The translations under genes were made by a program, and so were the position numbers. From NCBI GenBank assembly GCA_013399875.1, contig VXAZ01001749.1:1371956-1435955 (forward strand): DNA of 64,000 nt, written 5' to 3'. Below the pieces are notes generated by a model. The model made no database searches, had not been told where the DNA came from, and saw only the letters and a program-made list of their open reading frames with translations. Below, one piece after another: positions 46,409 through 59,600 of the stretch; within the stretch, counting starts at the first letter, position 1, and each line of letters begins with the position of its first letter. The stretch is from Gymnorhina tibicen (taxonomy: Eukaryota > Chordata > Aves > Passeriformes > Artamidae).

Positions 46409-46690
46409 TCACAGACTCATAGAATATCCTGAGTTGGAAGGGACCTACAAGGATCATCAAAGTACAACTCCTGGCCCTGCACAGGACACCCCAACAATCC
46501 CACCATGAGCCTCAGAGCGTTGTCCAAGTGTTCCATGAGCTCTGGCAGGATTTGTACTGTGACCACTGTCCTGGGGAGCCTGTTCCAGTGCCTGACAACT
46601 CCCTGGGTGAAAAACCCTTTCCTAGTATCTAACCTAAACCTTCCTTGACACAGCTTCATACACAGATTTGTCTTCAGTCTTTTGTGCATT
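46409..46690 (-). mobile_element. CR1 LINE, 5'-truncated 3' end
   Basis: On the minus strand the segment encodes the C-terminus of CR1 ORF2 (GRFRLDTRKGFFTQGVVRHW, then NRLPRTVV) and then reads through the CR1 3' end to GGTCCCTTCCAACTC and a CATAGAAT-containing tail at about 46415-46425. CR1 is the dominant avian LINE, ends in short ATTCTATG-type repeats rather than poly(A), and is nearly always 5'-truncated, as here. The open frame of about 90 codons is the tail of ORF2 plus 3' sequence, not a host gene. This is the best preserved CR1 piece in the window. Confidence 0.85.
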
Positions 46691-46699
46691 ACTATTCAG

Positions 46700-49600
46700 T
46701 ACCTTGAGTTTCACACCAGAAAAGTTTCTTAAAAATCATTTTGCACTTTGTGGTCAAAAAGAGTAAGAAGTGAGTAACTCCATAATTGGTAATGAAGTTT
46801 ACAAGAATGTTCCTTCATCCATGATTGCTTTCTTCTCTTCTTCTCCTGAAAGGTGCATTCACTGCACAAGCTGGTAGATTAATAAGACTGACAGTATTTG
46901 ATTTGAAATTCAGACTAGTAGCTAGTTTTTAAAGATAATATCTTGTCTGAGCTTCTTAATATAAGAAAACTTTCCTAAAAACCAACTCTGATAAGCATAA
47001 TAGTTTCCCTTCCCTTTTAAATTCAGGGCCTCTACATTGTCTTCAATGGTAATTTACTTCAAACAGGACACTACCCAAGCCTCTGGTAAAATGAACCATC
47101 ACATTAATAACATTCAGCTCTTGGAGTTTTCTTTATATGTATCACAAATGCCAAATTAAAAACTAAATTTTGAGCATACAGTCTGTGGGATTATTCCTAA
47201 AAGTAGTCACTACAGGACTTAGCACATTTCTGGGACATACCAGCAATTACCATGATATATCTGTGACACATAATATTTTGGAAACATCCTTTGTAGACCC
47301 TGATGGGGTCACTGGATGCAGTGTGGAAAGGGATGTCTTGTGAGAATTCACTGAGTCTTTTTGTTGCTGAAGCAGGTTAGGAAATCCAGGGAGTGCTGCA
47401 CAGGGCACAGCACACAGCATGACTACAGGATAGATCACAACAGGCTCCTGTTTTACAGATCAATCCCAGTTGTACTGTGAAATTTTACAAGGCTGAGGCA
47501 GACACTCTGTGGTGCCCATCCATCCAAATTCATATTTTGGCAGTGTGGATATTCAGTCTGGTTTCAGTGAGCTGAAATAGCTGCAAGAAAACACAGAACA
47601 TGGATAACTGAGTCAAACCATTCATATGTTGCAGGCAAAATTTTCTCCTATTGGTTTATCCCCCAGAAAGTGGGAGTGTTAGGGCTACAGCTAAAAACTG
47701 AAAAGAGAAGCACAGAGGATTAGACAAGCTCAGCTTCAAGTTCCTGGCTATCTAATTCACCAGCCCCAATTAATTTAAATATTTTAAAACTGGAATTTAA
47801 AGTAATATAAAATATTTATAGATTGTAATTACAAATGACAGAGTGGGTTAGTTTAGACAGAAGTATCAACAGTCTGAACTGGGAAGCAAACACCTCCTCT
47901 GGGGGTGTATAACTTGATAAAATATTGATATTGAAAACCCAGAAGCCTTTCCTTTGCAATTCCTGGGAACAGATTATTTCCCAGGGGTATCCCACTACAG
48001 GGATTGGGCATTTCTTTAATGTGTAAGTAGCTCAGCAGAAGGTGCTGTGCTAGAAATCTCAGTGCAGTTACAACCCCTCTGCAGGGCACGACAAAATGAG
48101 CTGTTCTGGGAGGACTTGCAGCTGTCACGTCCTGCCAGCCTGGTCCCTGAGACAGCTTGCAGTTGCCATGTGGAGCCATCAGAACAGAGCTGCTGAGGGG
48201 CTGGGAGTGGAGATGGAAGGGGTGGTGAGTGTTGGCCTGATGTCACAGTGCACTTTCCTGAGCCTCAGCCTGGGTAGGACTGGGAGAGATCTTTCCTAGG
48301 TAAGGCATTTACACCAGGAAGAAAAGGAGGACAGTATTGGTCTCTTCATCCCTCAGCTGTGAAATACAGATATTTTCAAACACAGAGTTAATCTGTAGGA
48401 ACCACAGCTTGCAACTTGTCCAAAGAAAATCTACACCTCTCTTGGTGTAATTGAGCAAGAAATATACAGTGTGGGCTCTGACTTTGATGTCTTGCTTGAT
48501 GAAACTTAAAAACTATGATGGCTTAGAAGCAAACATCAACACCATGAGTGTTCAAAATGAAAAAGCATCATTCAGAAAACCAGAGATCAAACTCCAACAT
48601 CACCAGATACCTCTGGTAACTTGCTTGTGAAATGGATATCTGCTGCTACTGAGACTCTGTTGGACACCCAACAATGCAAAACTCTGCTGAAAGCTTGTAC
48701 CATAAAGGTGGGAGCAGTGGACAAAGTCTCATCAGCAACAAGTAACTGTCCAAATACTACATGATAGGCACCATTATAAGAACATGGAAAAGAGGAATGG
48801 CTTTAGTGGCTTTATATAAATAATGCAGACTGACACAAACACATAAGATGTGTGAGCTGAGAGAGGCTGCCTTTCTGGGCAAAACGGAAGTTATTTGCAA
48901 AAGGGCAGAGGACTATGGATTATAAAATAAGTGTTGAAAAGCTGGTACTCCATAAATATGGTAAGAGTAGTTTATCTGCAAGAGGATTCAAAGACCAAAG
49001 AGAATTTCACATGCTTAGATGAATGTATTCCTGAAATTCTGCTACTCAGCTGTGGCTTCCCTCAGTGCAAAACTGAATGTAGAGACTTGATTTATTTATC
49101 AATAAATCCAGAATCTAATTGAACATACAGGAAGGAAAAATAGTGCCTGAGGATAGTTTAAGAAATATTAAACTACCCCCCAGTGTTTGCTGAATCTGCC
49201 ACTTTTGTCCCAGCAAATTTCACTGTGTTGGGACACCAATGTGTTGGGAATGAGCTTTCTCAGTGTGGGGGAAGAATCTGCATGAACCACTCTCTTGCTT
49301 TCCTGTGTTGCTGCCTTTACACACTCCCTGGGCTCCATTCTGGAGATCCTCTGTCCCAATCCACAGGCTGTGTGGTGCTAGAGAAGAACATGGAAATGCT
49401 GGCCATGATGTTCAGAGAGACCACTTGTTGCACTCCTTTCAGCTCCAAATGAGTTCTTTCTCATGCATCTCTCCCTGGACTCTGCAAAAGCACAGAGAAG
49501 AAAAAAAGAGAACCACAGCTTCCCCTCTCTTCCAGGAGATACAATACAGGCTCTTAAAGGATGAGTAGCAGAATAGTTATTGCTATTTCCCAGTTCTGCC

Positions 49601-49820
49601 TTCCCTACCTTCAGCATCCTCCTTCTTTGTTTAAGTGCTGTATATCTGTTAAAACACAGCTGGATCTGGAATAATCAGAATCAGCAAAAATATACTGACT
49701 TTTTTTACTCACCTCTGATCTTTGCAATGCCAAGATCCACCTTCTCAAGTTTCTTTTTGCCTTCTTAAAAATTTTTTAAATTTCTTTTTATTTTATTGAT
49801 TGTGTGTTTGTTTTTTGTTA
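46700..49820. other. Gene-free DNA
   Basis: No gene or repeat recognised. GC is locally higher at 48020-48300 and 49180-49560, with overlapping frames on both strands but no identifiable protein. Confidence 0.45.
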
Positions 49821-49828
49821 AAATTTGT

Positions 49829-49853
49829 GGGTTAGGGTTAGGGTTAGGGTTAG
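49829..49853 (+). repeat. Interstitial telomeric repeat (TTAGGG)n
   Basis: GGG, then three perfect TTAGGG units (49832-49849), then TTAG: about four units in 25 bp, in AT-rich sequence and in the G-rich plus orientation. Confidence 0.95.
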
Positions 49854-50079
49854 CTTAGAGGCTGTTTCATGTAGTCCACTTCTGCTGAGGAATGTGGATC
49901 AAATACACCCAAAAAGTTGACAGCTCATTTATCTAATTTGGTTTTTAAGACCAGTAACAGAGATTCTAAAGACACTCTAGCAGCCTGTGTAAGTGTTTAC
50001 CTAGGTTTATAGTTAGACAACCCAAATCTCCTTTCTTGGAAATTAAAGCAATATTTCCGGCCCTAACCTCAGAGGATAA

Positions 50080-50930
50080 TGGATTACTATCTCCTTTTAG
50101 CAGGTTCTTATACACTGGAAGTCTGTTATCATACCCTACGCAATTGTGTACAGGAAACGAACTCACTTTCTCCAAACTTTTCTCATAGTTTATAGGTTTC
50201 TATTTATTCCTGTTCCTGTCCAGTGGGACTGAACCTTTTATTTAAAAATATGGTACTTAAACCAAATTCTGGGTAAACTGGTAAACCTCCAGTAGTTCTG
50301 AGCACAGCAGAGTAACGATGTTTGACGTGTTATAAGCAGTGCAACTGTTAGTACATTTTACAAGATTTGCTTCCGTAGGAGTACATCTCACTTCTCATTT
50401 ACTGTGGTTGCTATCACCTTCAGATCTTCCAGGCTTCTGCCTTTTTGGTGTGTGGAGATTTGGCTTCTCCTGCCTATATATAGCTTTTTTAATTTCACTT
50501 GAGTGAATGTGACCTTGTTAAATTGGAATAATCTTCCTGGTTTACCAAGAGCACTACTTCTAATTGTGGTGCTCTAGTATTTCCAGTTCCTTCCAAAATG
50601 CTGTCATTTAAAAATGTTATAATATCTAATTTATTCTTTCCAGTTATAACCTGCTTAAAGTTAGGCTGAGAAATACATGGTTCCTTGAGAGCTCCTTTTT
50701 CCATTTTCTTGAAAGCAGGTACTATATTTGCCCTCCTCTGGTCTTCTGGGACTTGACCTATCCTCCACAGGTTCTGAGAGATGATAACTAATAATTATGA
50801 AATTGCACTAGTTAATTCCTTAACTGCTTTAAGGGAACAAGTCTTGCTGTCTACAGTACATGCAACTTAACTAAATCTTCTCTAATTCTTTCTCTATTCT
50901 AGTTCACACTCCATTGCCCTGTTAAAACAA
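50080..50930 (-). pseudogene. Ancient CR1/L3-like LINE fragment, minus strand
   Basis: The core at about 50690-50770, read on the minus strand, gives GQVPEDQRRANIVPAFKKM, a good match to the CR1 RT finger motif VPxDWRxANVxPIFKKG, and the next residues keep a NYRPVSL-like spacing. The 50160-50210 stretch resembles another portion of the same class of element. Stops and substitutions show great age. Only 50640-50910 is firmly supported and the left limit is a guess; the lower-coordinate part may be a separate piece. Confidence 0.55.
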
Positions 50931-50934
50931 AATG

Positions 50935-53900
50935 ATCAAGTTACAATTAACTTTTTTTGAGGAAAAACCCAAAGATAGCATTTCATGAATGAGAAAAATT
51001 GCCACTGCGCCCTCTTGGCTCCCTTCTCCCTTCAAAGAGATCCCACAAAGATTTTGAGAGGGAAAATTAGCAAAAAGTGAAGTAAGAAAATGGCAAAAAC
51101 TGTTACAGCAACTTGAATTCTTCCCTGTTTATCTTTTTGTGTTGTCTAGACTTCCCTGTTTGTTCTAATTAATTGGAAAACTACTGCTAAAGTCATTCAT
51201 TTCTCAAAACTTACTTATTTTGCCTCACAATATTTATTTGCACAGCACTACTGTTGTGTACAAAGATTACTCTTTAATGGAGTTCAGAACACCCTTGCAC
51301 AGCATGCAATTCTGTTCAGTCCAAAGAATACAATACACCATATACTGAGTCTGCAACTTAAATTAATCTTATTTGGTTTTACTCTGCTTGATTACCCTTT
51401 ATGTGCTTTCCTAAAGTCATGTGATTTTTACTTTTTATTTTGACTATTTTAATTACTTGCTTCTACAATATATTTAAAAGAATATTCCACAGCTCTTTTC
51501 AAATCAGTTTGCATTAACTAACTGGAATAGATTTGCTTTTGCAATAACAAAATTAAAATAATACAGTCTTTTTAGATCTCAAGGATGTATTTAAATAAAA
51601 ATGAGTCAAAACCTGTAACTCCGTACTTTGTGACATCAGATAAAATGTTGGCATTGCTTCAGCATGTGTGGATGTGAACATACCTCATGTGAAGGTCTGT
51701 TTTAGAGGCTATCTGGGCTGCAGCCACACAAAGCACAGCAGGAAGATACATCTGTATACTCCTGGAGAACAAATACAGATGACTATTGGCAGTGCTGATC
51801 TGAACCTCCACCCAGGTTTGATCTTCAGAGCTGGCTTACAGACATAATAGGACATAAACCCACAGGACTTTAAAGGGAGTAAGCATCACCTGAAGTAAGA
51901 CTGAAATCTGTAACCTTTGCAGAGGCAGAGGACATCAGTACTGAGCCATTCAGACCTGGTGCAGCCAGTCTTGGGTACTGTTGGAGCAGCACCTAGTCAA
52001 ATCTGTCTGGGGCAGGGGGAAATAACAATGAAGTTGGTCCCTGGCTGGCTTAAGTACCTTGCAGAGCCTCCAATAGATCCTGGCATTTAGTCAAGCACTT
52101 AAGTCAGCTGCCGTCAATGCCCAAAGCAGCCAGGATAAGCTGTGGTAATGTGTGTGCTCCCAGGGCAAGCCCAGCACAAGGCAGGAGGCTCAGGCAAAAC
52201 TCCAGAGCACAGCTCAGCACAGGCTGAGGATCCATGCCAGGTGCTGCCCTGTGAGCTGCCCCAGACCTTCAGCAGAGCCCTCAACCTCCAGCTGACACAG
52301 AGACATCAAGGAGTCTGGAGGGAGTGCGGCTGCTGGGAAGGCCATACAGACTCTTGCTGGCCAAAGGAATGCACCTTCTGTACTCTGAGTGTGCTGGTTG
52401 TTTCCCTGAGGACAGCGAGTGTCTGCAAAGTCTCAAGGGGAAAAGAGATGAAGATGTGTTTCGGATTTTATCATTGTTATTTAAGTGACCGGTTAAGCCA
52501 GAGTCTGTCAGTGATAGATAGAAATAACACCTGCCTGATCTGAAAGCAGGAGCCTCAGTGACTTTACCATACACTGCAGATAAGAAGTATCTTGCTTGGT
52601 CATAGATGCCCATGTTAACACTGCTATTGCTGCCAGTATCTAAGAGGGCAGCTGCCTCCATCTGGACATCCAACAGATGCACAGATGCCACTGGTACCTC
52701 TGCTTGCTAGATAAAGCCAGCCAGTAATATCAGCAGACCCCAAGCTAGCTTTATTTAACCAGCATGGGTACTGGTGACATGTGAGGGCATGCAGAACTGC
52801 TCACACACACACTGACAGTGACACTGCCAAATGCTCAGTTAAGGATGAGGGTGGCTGCTGCCAAATGTTTCACATGCAGAAAGAAAGCCAAGTTATTTAT
52901 CTAATTTTATTTACAGTAATAGGGGACTGTTGAACAGCATGTAAGTGCACTACAATAAAATCGATTGAGAATATTAAAAGCAGAAAATAGATCAGCCAAT
53001 ATAAGGAAACTACTAACTTGAATTAAGAGGAGGGCATACTGAACAGCTCAGGAAAACCAACCTACCAAAACAAAAGAGAATGATTTTCAGGTTTGATTGG
53101 ATAAATCCTCAGCCTTTCATTGAAACAAACTGCCCTTGATGTGATGGTTTCTCTGAAGCCTCTGAAGAGAATTTTTCTCAGCATACTTATAACATTTTCA
53201 TAATCAAGGACCTGAAAATGCATAATCTCTACTTGGTCTGATCTCAGATGACTAATTCCAGAAACTGATTCACCTGCACTGACACTGCAGGACTGGAAGC
53301 AAAAGAGAGCATCTAACAATTCAGAAGTCACTCTGTCCGTTCTGAGGTCAACATGAGTTTTGCCATTGGTCTTAAAATAGTGGCAGAAATTCTTACCCTA
53401 TGTAGAGGGATGCTGGATTGCTGCGTGTAGAATAATGCTTTCTTTTCAGATATAAGCAATAGACAGCTGGTAGTCTAAGCATGGCTAAAAGGTTTCTCTT
53501 TGGTAAAGATACTCAGATTTTGAGACAAAGTTTAATGGGCAAAGCTCAAGTCTGACTGGAAAAACTGTTCTCTACATCACTGACCCAAGTTAGTCCAGTT
53601 TGTGAATGATCTATGCGATAATGTACCAAAAAACCGTTTTACAAACAAAAACAAAGTTGTGTTTGCCATTCAAATGAGCTATCAAAGACAGCCACCCATT
53701 AGTGGAGGTTACAGCAAAGGCCACCACTGTCCTTTACTGAAAGCCCTAGCAGCAACTGTCTGATCCCCTCAGGTTGTTTGTAAGGGCTGCATTAAAGCAG
53801 CTGCCTCAGCTCTTCCTGCTGTCATTGCAGCACTGGATTAGAGACAGCACCTGGCTTCTTTCTAACCAAAGACTACATAAAATGGGGAGAACAATATAAA

Positions 53901-55437
53901 GAAGGAAATTTGTAAGCAAGTTGAAATCTTTTACCTGAAAGTATATTTGATCCAAAACAATCCTTTTGTTTGAAGATAATGACCCCTTGAAAGTTTCTGA
54001 GCTTTTCTCAAAGGTAGAAATTTTGAACTATCGTCGTTCAATAGTGGCTGGTTTTTAACTGTTATTTCCTTCATTCTTTTCTGCCACTGAATGTCTTAGA
54101 ATGAATGATTTGATGGTTCCATTCTTTACTTTTCAATTTTTCTGTTTCACTATTATTAGTTTGTCTTGTTCTGCTGCTTTTCAAATTTTTTTCCCCCCTC
54201 TGGTAAACTTAAAGGGCAGAATGAAATATTAAAAAGAACTATGTCAATCTCTTGGCTGGTAACCAAAGGGTTACAAATATTTTCAGTTGCACATTCCAGC
54301 TCCACAGATCCCAAATTATTGTCCAGGTAATTGTATTGAAAGTGGCTCACTTTCCTATTGATAACTGCTAGGCCCCAAAAAACCCAGAGAGTAATGAAAA
54401 TCACTGTGGTCATTTCTTACAGTGAGAGTGGCCTCTGCAGTAGAGAATGAGAGGTAGGAGGGGGAAAGGTCCAATGAGGAAATAATAAACTTCAGAAAGT
54501 TTTTATTAAGGCTGTAAATTAATATTTGCATAGAAGAGAGAAAGTTTTAAAATATGAACACACAAACACACTTGTGCATTTAAAGGAATGCTTCAATTCC
54601 ATATCGTAGTTCAGCTAAAAAGTCTGTGCCACAGAAAGCAGTAATTACTTCAGCTTTGCGTATTGTAAACCTGGTCACTGTCATTCTTTCTTTGCCTCCA
54701 CATGCCTCAATGCCACATTTTCTACAATCGTAGGGAGATTGCCTTGGCTCTCATTCAGCTGGCTCAGCTAATGCACTTCACAGGTCTTCAAATGTAAGCT
54801 TGTAAACTATTTAGTTCTTTTTCTCTCTAACAGCTTGTCTATTAACAGCTTATTGAATGGAGGAGGGAGAAGAAGCTAGTGAGACCTCTCTTGGTATTGT
54901 TCAGCAGTGACCCTGGCTCTCTCGGATTGGTGGCCAGTGCTCACTAAACAGCGTTTGTCAGCACATGTTGTTTTGCTGGATAATGGTGTATTGTGCGAGC
55001 AGCCGTCTGGATTAGTAGCGGGTAACAATAAGATGGGAAAGTAAGTCTCCTGTGTGATACGGTATGGTCATAAGAATGATGTATACAAATCCAAGGGAAT
55101 GCTCGTTAGGATGGCCTGAGTACTGCAAGAAAACCTGTGCCATCTTGAGAGAGCTTTGTCTGCATTTGCTCTGTGCATTGTTCAGGACCCTCATCACTGC
55201 TGTGTCCTCCGGCTTGGGATGGACTTGGGGAATGAGGATGGTTCACTGCTGCAGGATTTTCAGGATGTATGTCCACTGCTCATGGCCTGCACTTACTGAA
55301 AGGTGGGTTTTGTCAGGATACCAGGATCATTAAATCCTGGGACAGGAGCACCAGAGCCAGCCCACACCGTGGCCCATGCCCATTATTCCTGCAGCTATAC
55401 GATAGAAGGCCATGCTATACATTGCAATGAGAAATGT
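50935..55437. other. AT-rich gene-free DNA
   Basis: No gene recognised. Overlapping frames on both strands at 52142-52691 have no recognisable domain. 54900-55060 holds scattered CpGs in otherwise CpG-poor DNA and could be a conserved non-coding element, but this cannot be judged from one sequence. Confidence 0.45.
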
Positions 55438-55442
55438 GATGC
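55438..55442. repeat. Target-site duplication, left copy (GATGC)
   Basis: Perfect partner of 56092-56096. Confidence 0.8.
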
Positions 55443-56091
55443 TGTCTTGGGGTGACTTTATGCTGTTGTGTCCCATATCACTACTCTATGCCCAGCCTGA
55501 GCCTTTCTGTGCCTCTAAAACCGGGTGCAAGAGAGAGAGAGAGAAAAAACTGAGCGAACTTTTCAAAACAGCTTGTGCTTCAAGGACACGGAGATTAGCT
55601 ACTGCTGCTGCTGAGGAGCGAGGGAAGCACCCTTTCCGCTTCTCTTGGCTTTTCGGCTCTGTTTCTCTGGAGAGAGAGAGAGACTGAGAGTTAAGATTCT
55701 TTCTGGGACTTCGGCTTTTCCCTTCTTCTCTTCTGGACTTGTTCAGAACATCAGAACACCAGAACTCACTGGGAAAATTTCCACCTTAGGCCTGGAGGGG
55801 GGCCCCCCACGCTGACCCAGCTCCGAGGAGGAGGAGAGAGACCACACCCATAGAAGGACTCTAAAGTCTTTCAGGTTTTCTCTCCACAGCGAGCGATTTT
55901 ATTATTTAGCATTATTATTATTCTTTTCCTGTGTATTTGTTAAATAAATAGTTTTTATTTTCTCCTTCACTTTCCTCCAAGGAAAATCTTTTTTCCCCCG
56001 AACCTGGTGGGGAAGGGGCAGCTATAACCTGCCTTCCTTTGAGGAGACGTTCCTTTTGGACGTTTCCCTGAATTTGGCCCAAACCGGCACA
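55443..56091 (+). mobile_element. Solo LTR of an endogenous retrovirus, complete, 649 bp
   Basis: Starts TGTCTTGGGGTGAC and ends AAACCGGCACA, with a perfect 5-bp duplication GATGC on each side. A canonical AATAAA at 55943-55948 lies about 145 bp before the end and sets plus orientation. GA-rich repeats (55529-55545 and 55668-55682) and a C/G-run block (55795-55812) lie upstream. There is no internal coding region. The 5-bp duplication suggests an ERVL-type element; family not certain. Short frames inside are not genes. Confidence 0.85.
55943..55948 (+). terminator. LTR polyadenylation signal AATAAA
   Basis: AATAAA in TTAAATAAATAG, followed by a T-rich stretch. Confidence 0.75.
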
Positions 56092-56096
56092 GATGC
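56092..56096. repeat. Target-site duplication, right copy (GATGC)
   Basis: Perfect partner of 55438-55442. Confidence 0.8.
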
Positions 56097-56454
56097 ATAC
56101 AGGCCTGGCTCCTGCTCCAGCACTGTCGCTCCATTGTCGCTGAGAGGAGATTCCATGTTGCCGTGTCACACAATGAGCCTGCCACACCCTCTGCTTTCTT
56201 AATGCATTACACAAAATCTCTAGTAATTTATTACTGATGGCTGAGATTTCTTTAACTTTTCTTAGTGTTCTGCTACCAGGCAAGTTGGTGGCTCAATGTT
56301 CAATAAAGAGAATCCTGCTTGGCACAGATTTCTCCCCCCTAAAAACCAGCCGTACATACAGGCCGTTCTGTTACAGGAACACCGTGTTCCCAGCTTTGTT
56401 TTTTGCTGTGCTAAGTGTTGCAGATCTTGTGTTATCTCCCAGACAGACTGACAA

Positions 56455-56660
56455 GGCGGCAGCACGGAGAAATCAGGTTTCCACGGAGTGATTTATGAGA
56501 CGCGAACTAGGCCGTGCGCGCATTGCGACTCCCCCGTGTGGCTCGAAGCCGCCGCCGGCTCAGCCCGTCGGGCTGGGGCTGCCCGGGCTCACACCCGGCA
56601 GCTCCCGGGAACAAACGCGGCCCGGAGAACACTCCCGTGCTCAGAAGTGGCCATCGGTTT
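56455..56660. promoter_or_regulatory. Short CpG island
   Basis: About 20 CpG dinucleotides in roughly 150 bp (56500-56640), against near absence in the flanks. GC jumps well above the local background. It suits an unmethylated promoter or first exon of a gene or lncRNA on either strand. No clear start codon with donor was found. Confidence 0.55.
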
Positions 56661-56664
56661 GCAA

Positions 56665-59600
56665 TTAATATTGACCCCAAGAGAATAATGTTATTCTGTT
56701 GTGTTTCTGCTACGGGGAAGGAAAAAAAAGGTGTGATATTTTACTAACTGTGATGCTTTGGGAGGAATTATGAGGTCTCATATTCCTTTGCTATGAATTA
56801 GTCTTAACAACTTAATTCTCAGTTTCTTTTTTCCCTGTCAAAGTGTCTTAAGGTGATACCTTTAATAGACGCTAAAATCTATTTGGACATCATTAGTTAT
56901 TTTAAAACTGGAATTATAAATTTTTGTGGACTAACACAACAGTTCAAGGTTCTAAACATGTTAGTTGTACTCTTCAGGTCACTTATGATAAACATTCCCC
57001 CTATTTGGCTTAGCTATGAAGGCTGAGTTTTCAGTCCAGAATTGAATATTTTTACCCAAAACCACAAAAAAACCCCATTTACAGTTTCTACTACTATCTT
57101 TTATATGTCTTATGTATATTTTTGTCAGCATGGGCCAGCGGAAGCAATTGTCTTCTTCCAAATTAAAGGGTTTGACTCTGCCCCATGTTACACTGTCTCA
57201 AATTACCTGTCAGCTGCATAAGGAGAGGTTAGACTTACACCACAATAGACAAAGGTAGAATTGGGCCCAAAGCGTTTACTGTTTTCAGGAACTTGGCATC
57301 CTCTTTTCCCATTCTGCTGAAATCAACATAAAGGGATGCTGAAATTCTAAAATGTTTTAAACCCTCCAACACTGTAGCTGTGAGCAGGGTGCATTGTAAC
57401 TAGCAGACCCTGATGGCACGAAGATATGCATCACGAACATGAAATCTGGGAAGAAAAGATAAGGGCACAGCCTTGCCACACTACCAAAGCAGCAAAACAC
57501 TGTAACAAAGTAACAACTGCATTTTTGTGGTATTTGGTTACATCCCTCCTTGCACTGGCAAAACTTTGACTTGGACCGAGTAGGTGCAGTTCCAGGAAAG
57601 TGAATGCCCAGTGGAGTTGTGTCCAGCTGAAGTGGATCTGTATTTGATGACAATTAAAAAGATGAATGAAAATCATTTCAGTTGCATTAGGGATGTAAGC
57701 TGTCAGAGATTTGGATTACTGCTTATTCAACTGTTTGGATGGCATCTTTACTCTTCCAAGAAATCCTTTTTAGTCCAGGCATCAAGAGGAGATAGGATGA
57801 ACTCCAAGCAAGAAACTGGAGTTTGAAGACAAGTAGTTCATGCTCCTGACACTGGAGAATAAGGGAATGGAAAGCAAAAGTAGAGAAAACAAAGGATGCT
57901 TTGTGAGTGTGCTGTACTGCCAAACCTCCGTGGCCTGGATACTTCGTTGTTATGTATCTCCATCAGTGCTTATGGGTATGTATTGATCTGAATAACTCAT
58001 GTCTGAGGGGTCATTGGGGCATCTGATTTTATCCCTTTCTTTGGGAGGTTTATTAATATTGACACTTCTTCATTTAATTGGGGCACTGACTATGGAATTG
58101 CTTTTAAATGGAATCATATTAGCTAATGTACTGGCTGTCCACACTCAAACCCAGAGTGCTTTACACAAGCCTATATTTGAGTAACTGCTAATGGTTTAAG
58201 AAAAAAACCCCAAACACCAAAAACACAGATCTCTGAAACCAGAGAAGAATAGCAAAGACAGAACCATGCTGCAATCTGCAATCTGCGTTTCTCTGTTGCA
58301 ACACAGGGACCCAAAATAAAGCAAGAGTTACTTTTCCTCTAACTTACAAGTGTTATTTCTTTCCTTGTCCTGTCAAGGCCATTCCTCCCCTCCCTCTCCC
58401 ACCAGGGGCTGTATTAGTTTCTGGAATGTAATTATTCACATCTGTACAAGCTCCTGTAAGACCTTACCAACTTAAAAAGATCGCCAGAATGTACAAGTTT
58501 GCACATCATCTTATTCCTGCACTCAAAGAGAGTGTATCTCTGAGTGAATATTGGTATGGCAAATGTTCCTCTTTAACTTTCTCTTCTTTCTTTAACAGAT
58601 TGGGAGTCTGCTTCTACCATTTATAGAACAGACTTTCTTTTTCTTGAAAGTGCTCTCCTGGGACTGACTAGGAAAGTGTTTTTTGCAGTCTGTGTGATTG
58701 GTCTTCATTGTGGAGCAATTTCAGGGGCCTGGCTTTGGACACCATTTCCAATGGGTTTACAACAGAAGGTCGTGTCTTGTTACAGAGCCATTATTGCCTC
58801 TCCTCTTGGGACCACAGCACACCTGTGTCTTTACCCTTCACCAGTAGCTTCTGACACATCTTTTTGACATCCACACAGGAGGGCAGGAGCATATCACACT
58901 AACTTCTTTGGCAGAAATCAGCAGTGGACTGAAAGAGGAGAAAGGAAGAGCAGAAATTCCACCTTCAATGAACTTATTAATTCTCACCAATTTTGTGAAT
59001 GTTTTCAATGATGTTTTGGTTGTAATGCATGAGGCCTTTAAAAGAGTAGGTATCTCATTATGATACTGACTTCATGGAGCCCAGGAAGACAAGGGGGCTG
59101 GAAGGTGAGTTTACTGAAGACAAGAAGATTGCTCATGGTGACTGTCTGTAACATGTCTAGATCCAGCACACCACACCCTTGCTGCTCCTTACAGCAACTT
59201 ATGTTCAGGCTGAGTTCACCCTGCCTGCAAACCCTGCCTGTCCTTGAGTCAGCTTCACTGTGTAGAAAATCCTGACAGTTGCAGTTATCTCCTTGGCAAG
59301 CTGCATGATAGTGGAAAAACATCGAGCATGGATAGAGCCTTCCCACTCAAAGCATTTCTGCTTTACTACAACCGGGGATCCCAGGACTATCATTGAACCC
59401 AAATATTATTGAAACCTATAAACAATATTTTGCACCAATAATGGAAGATCCTAAGTCTGTTGTCTCATTACTTTCCACCTTAAATTCTGCCAAGACAGTA
59501 ATTTCCAGTGAGTCACGGATGTGGTCACAGACAAGCAGGACAGAAAACTGGGTCTTTCATCTCATCTCTCAGCTCTACTCATGAACATGCTTGCTGTGCT

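Noticed and set aside
46417..46689. 90-codon minus-strand frame as a host gene
   Set aside because: It is the CR1 ORF2 C-terminus with its 3' end.
52142..52691. Overlapping 130-codon frames on both strands
   Set aside because: Opposed frames in a moderately GC-rich patch; neither has a recognisable motif.
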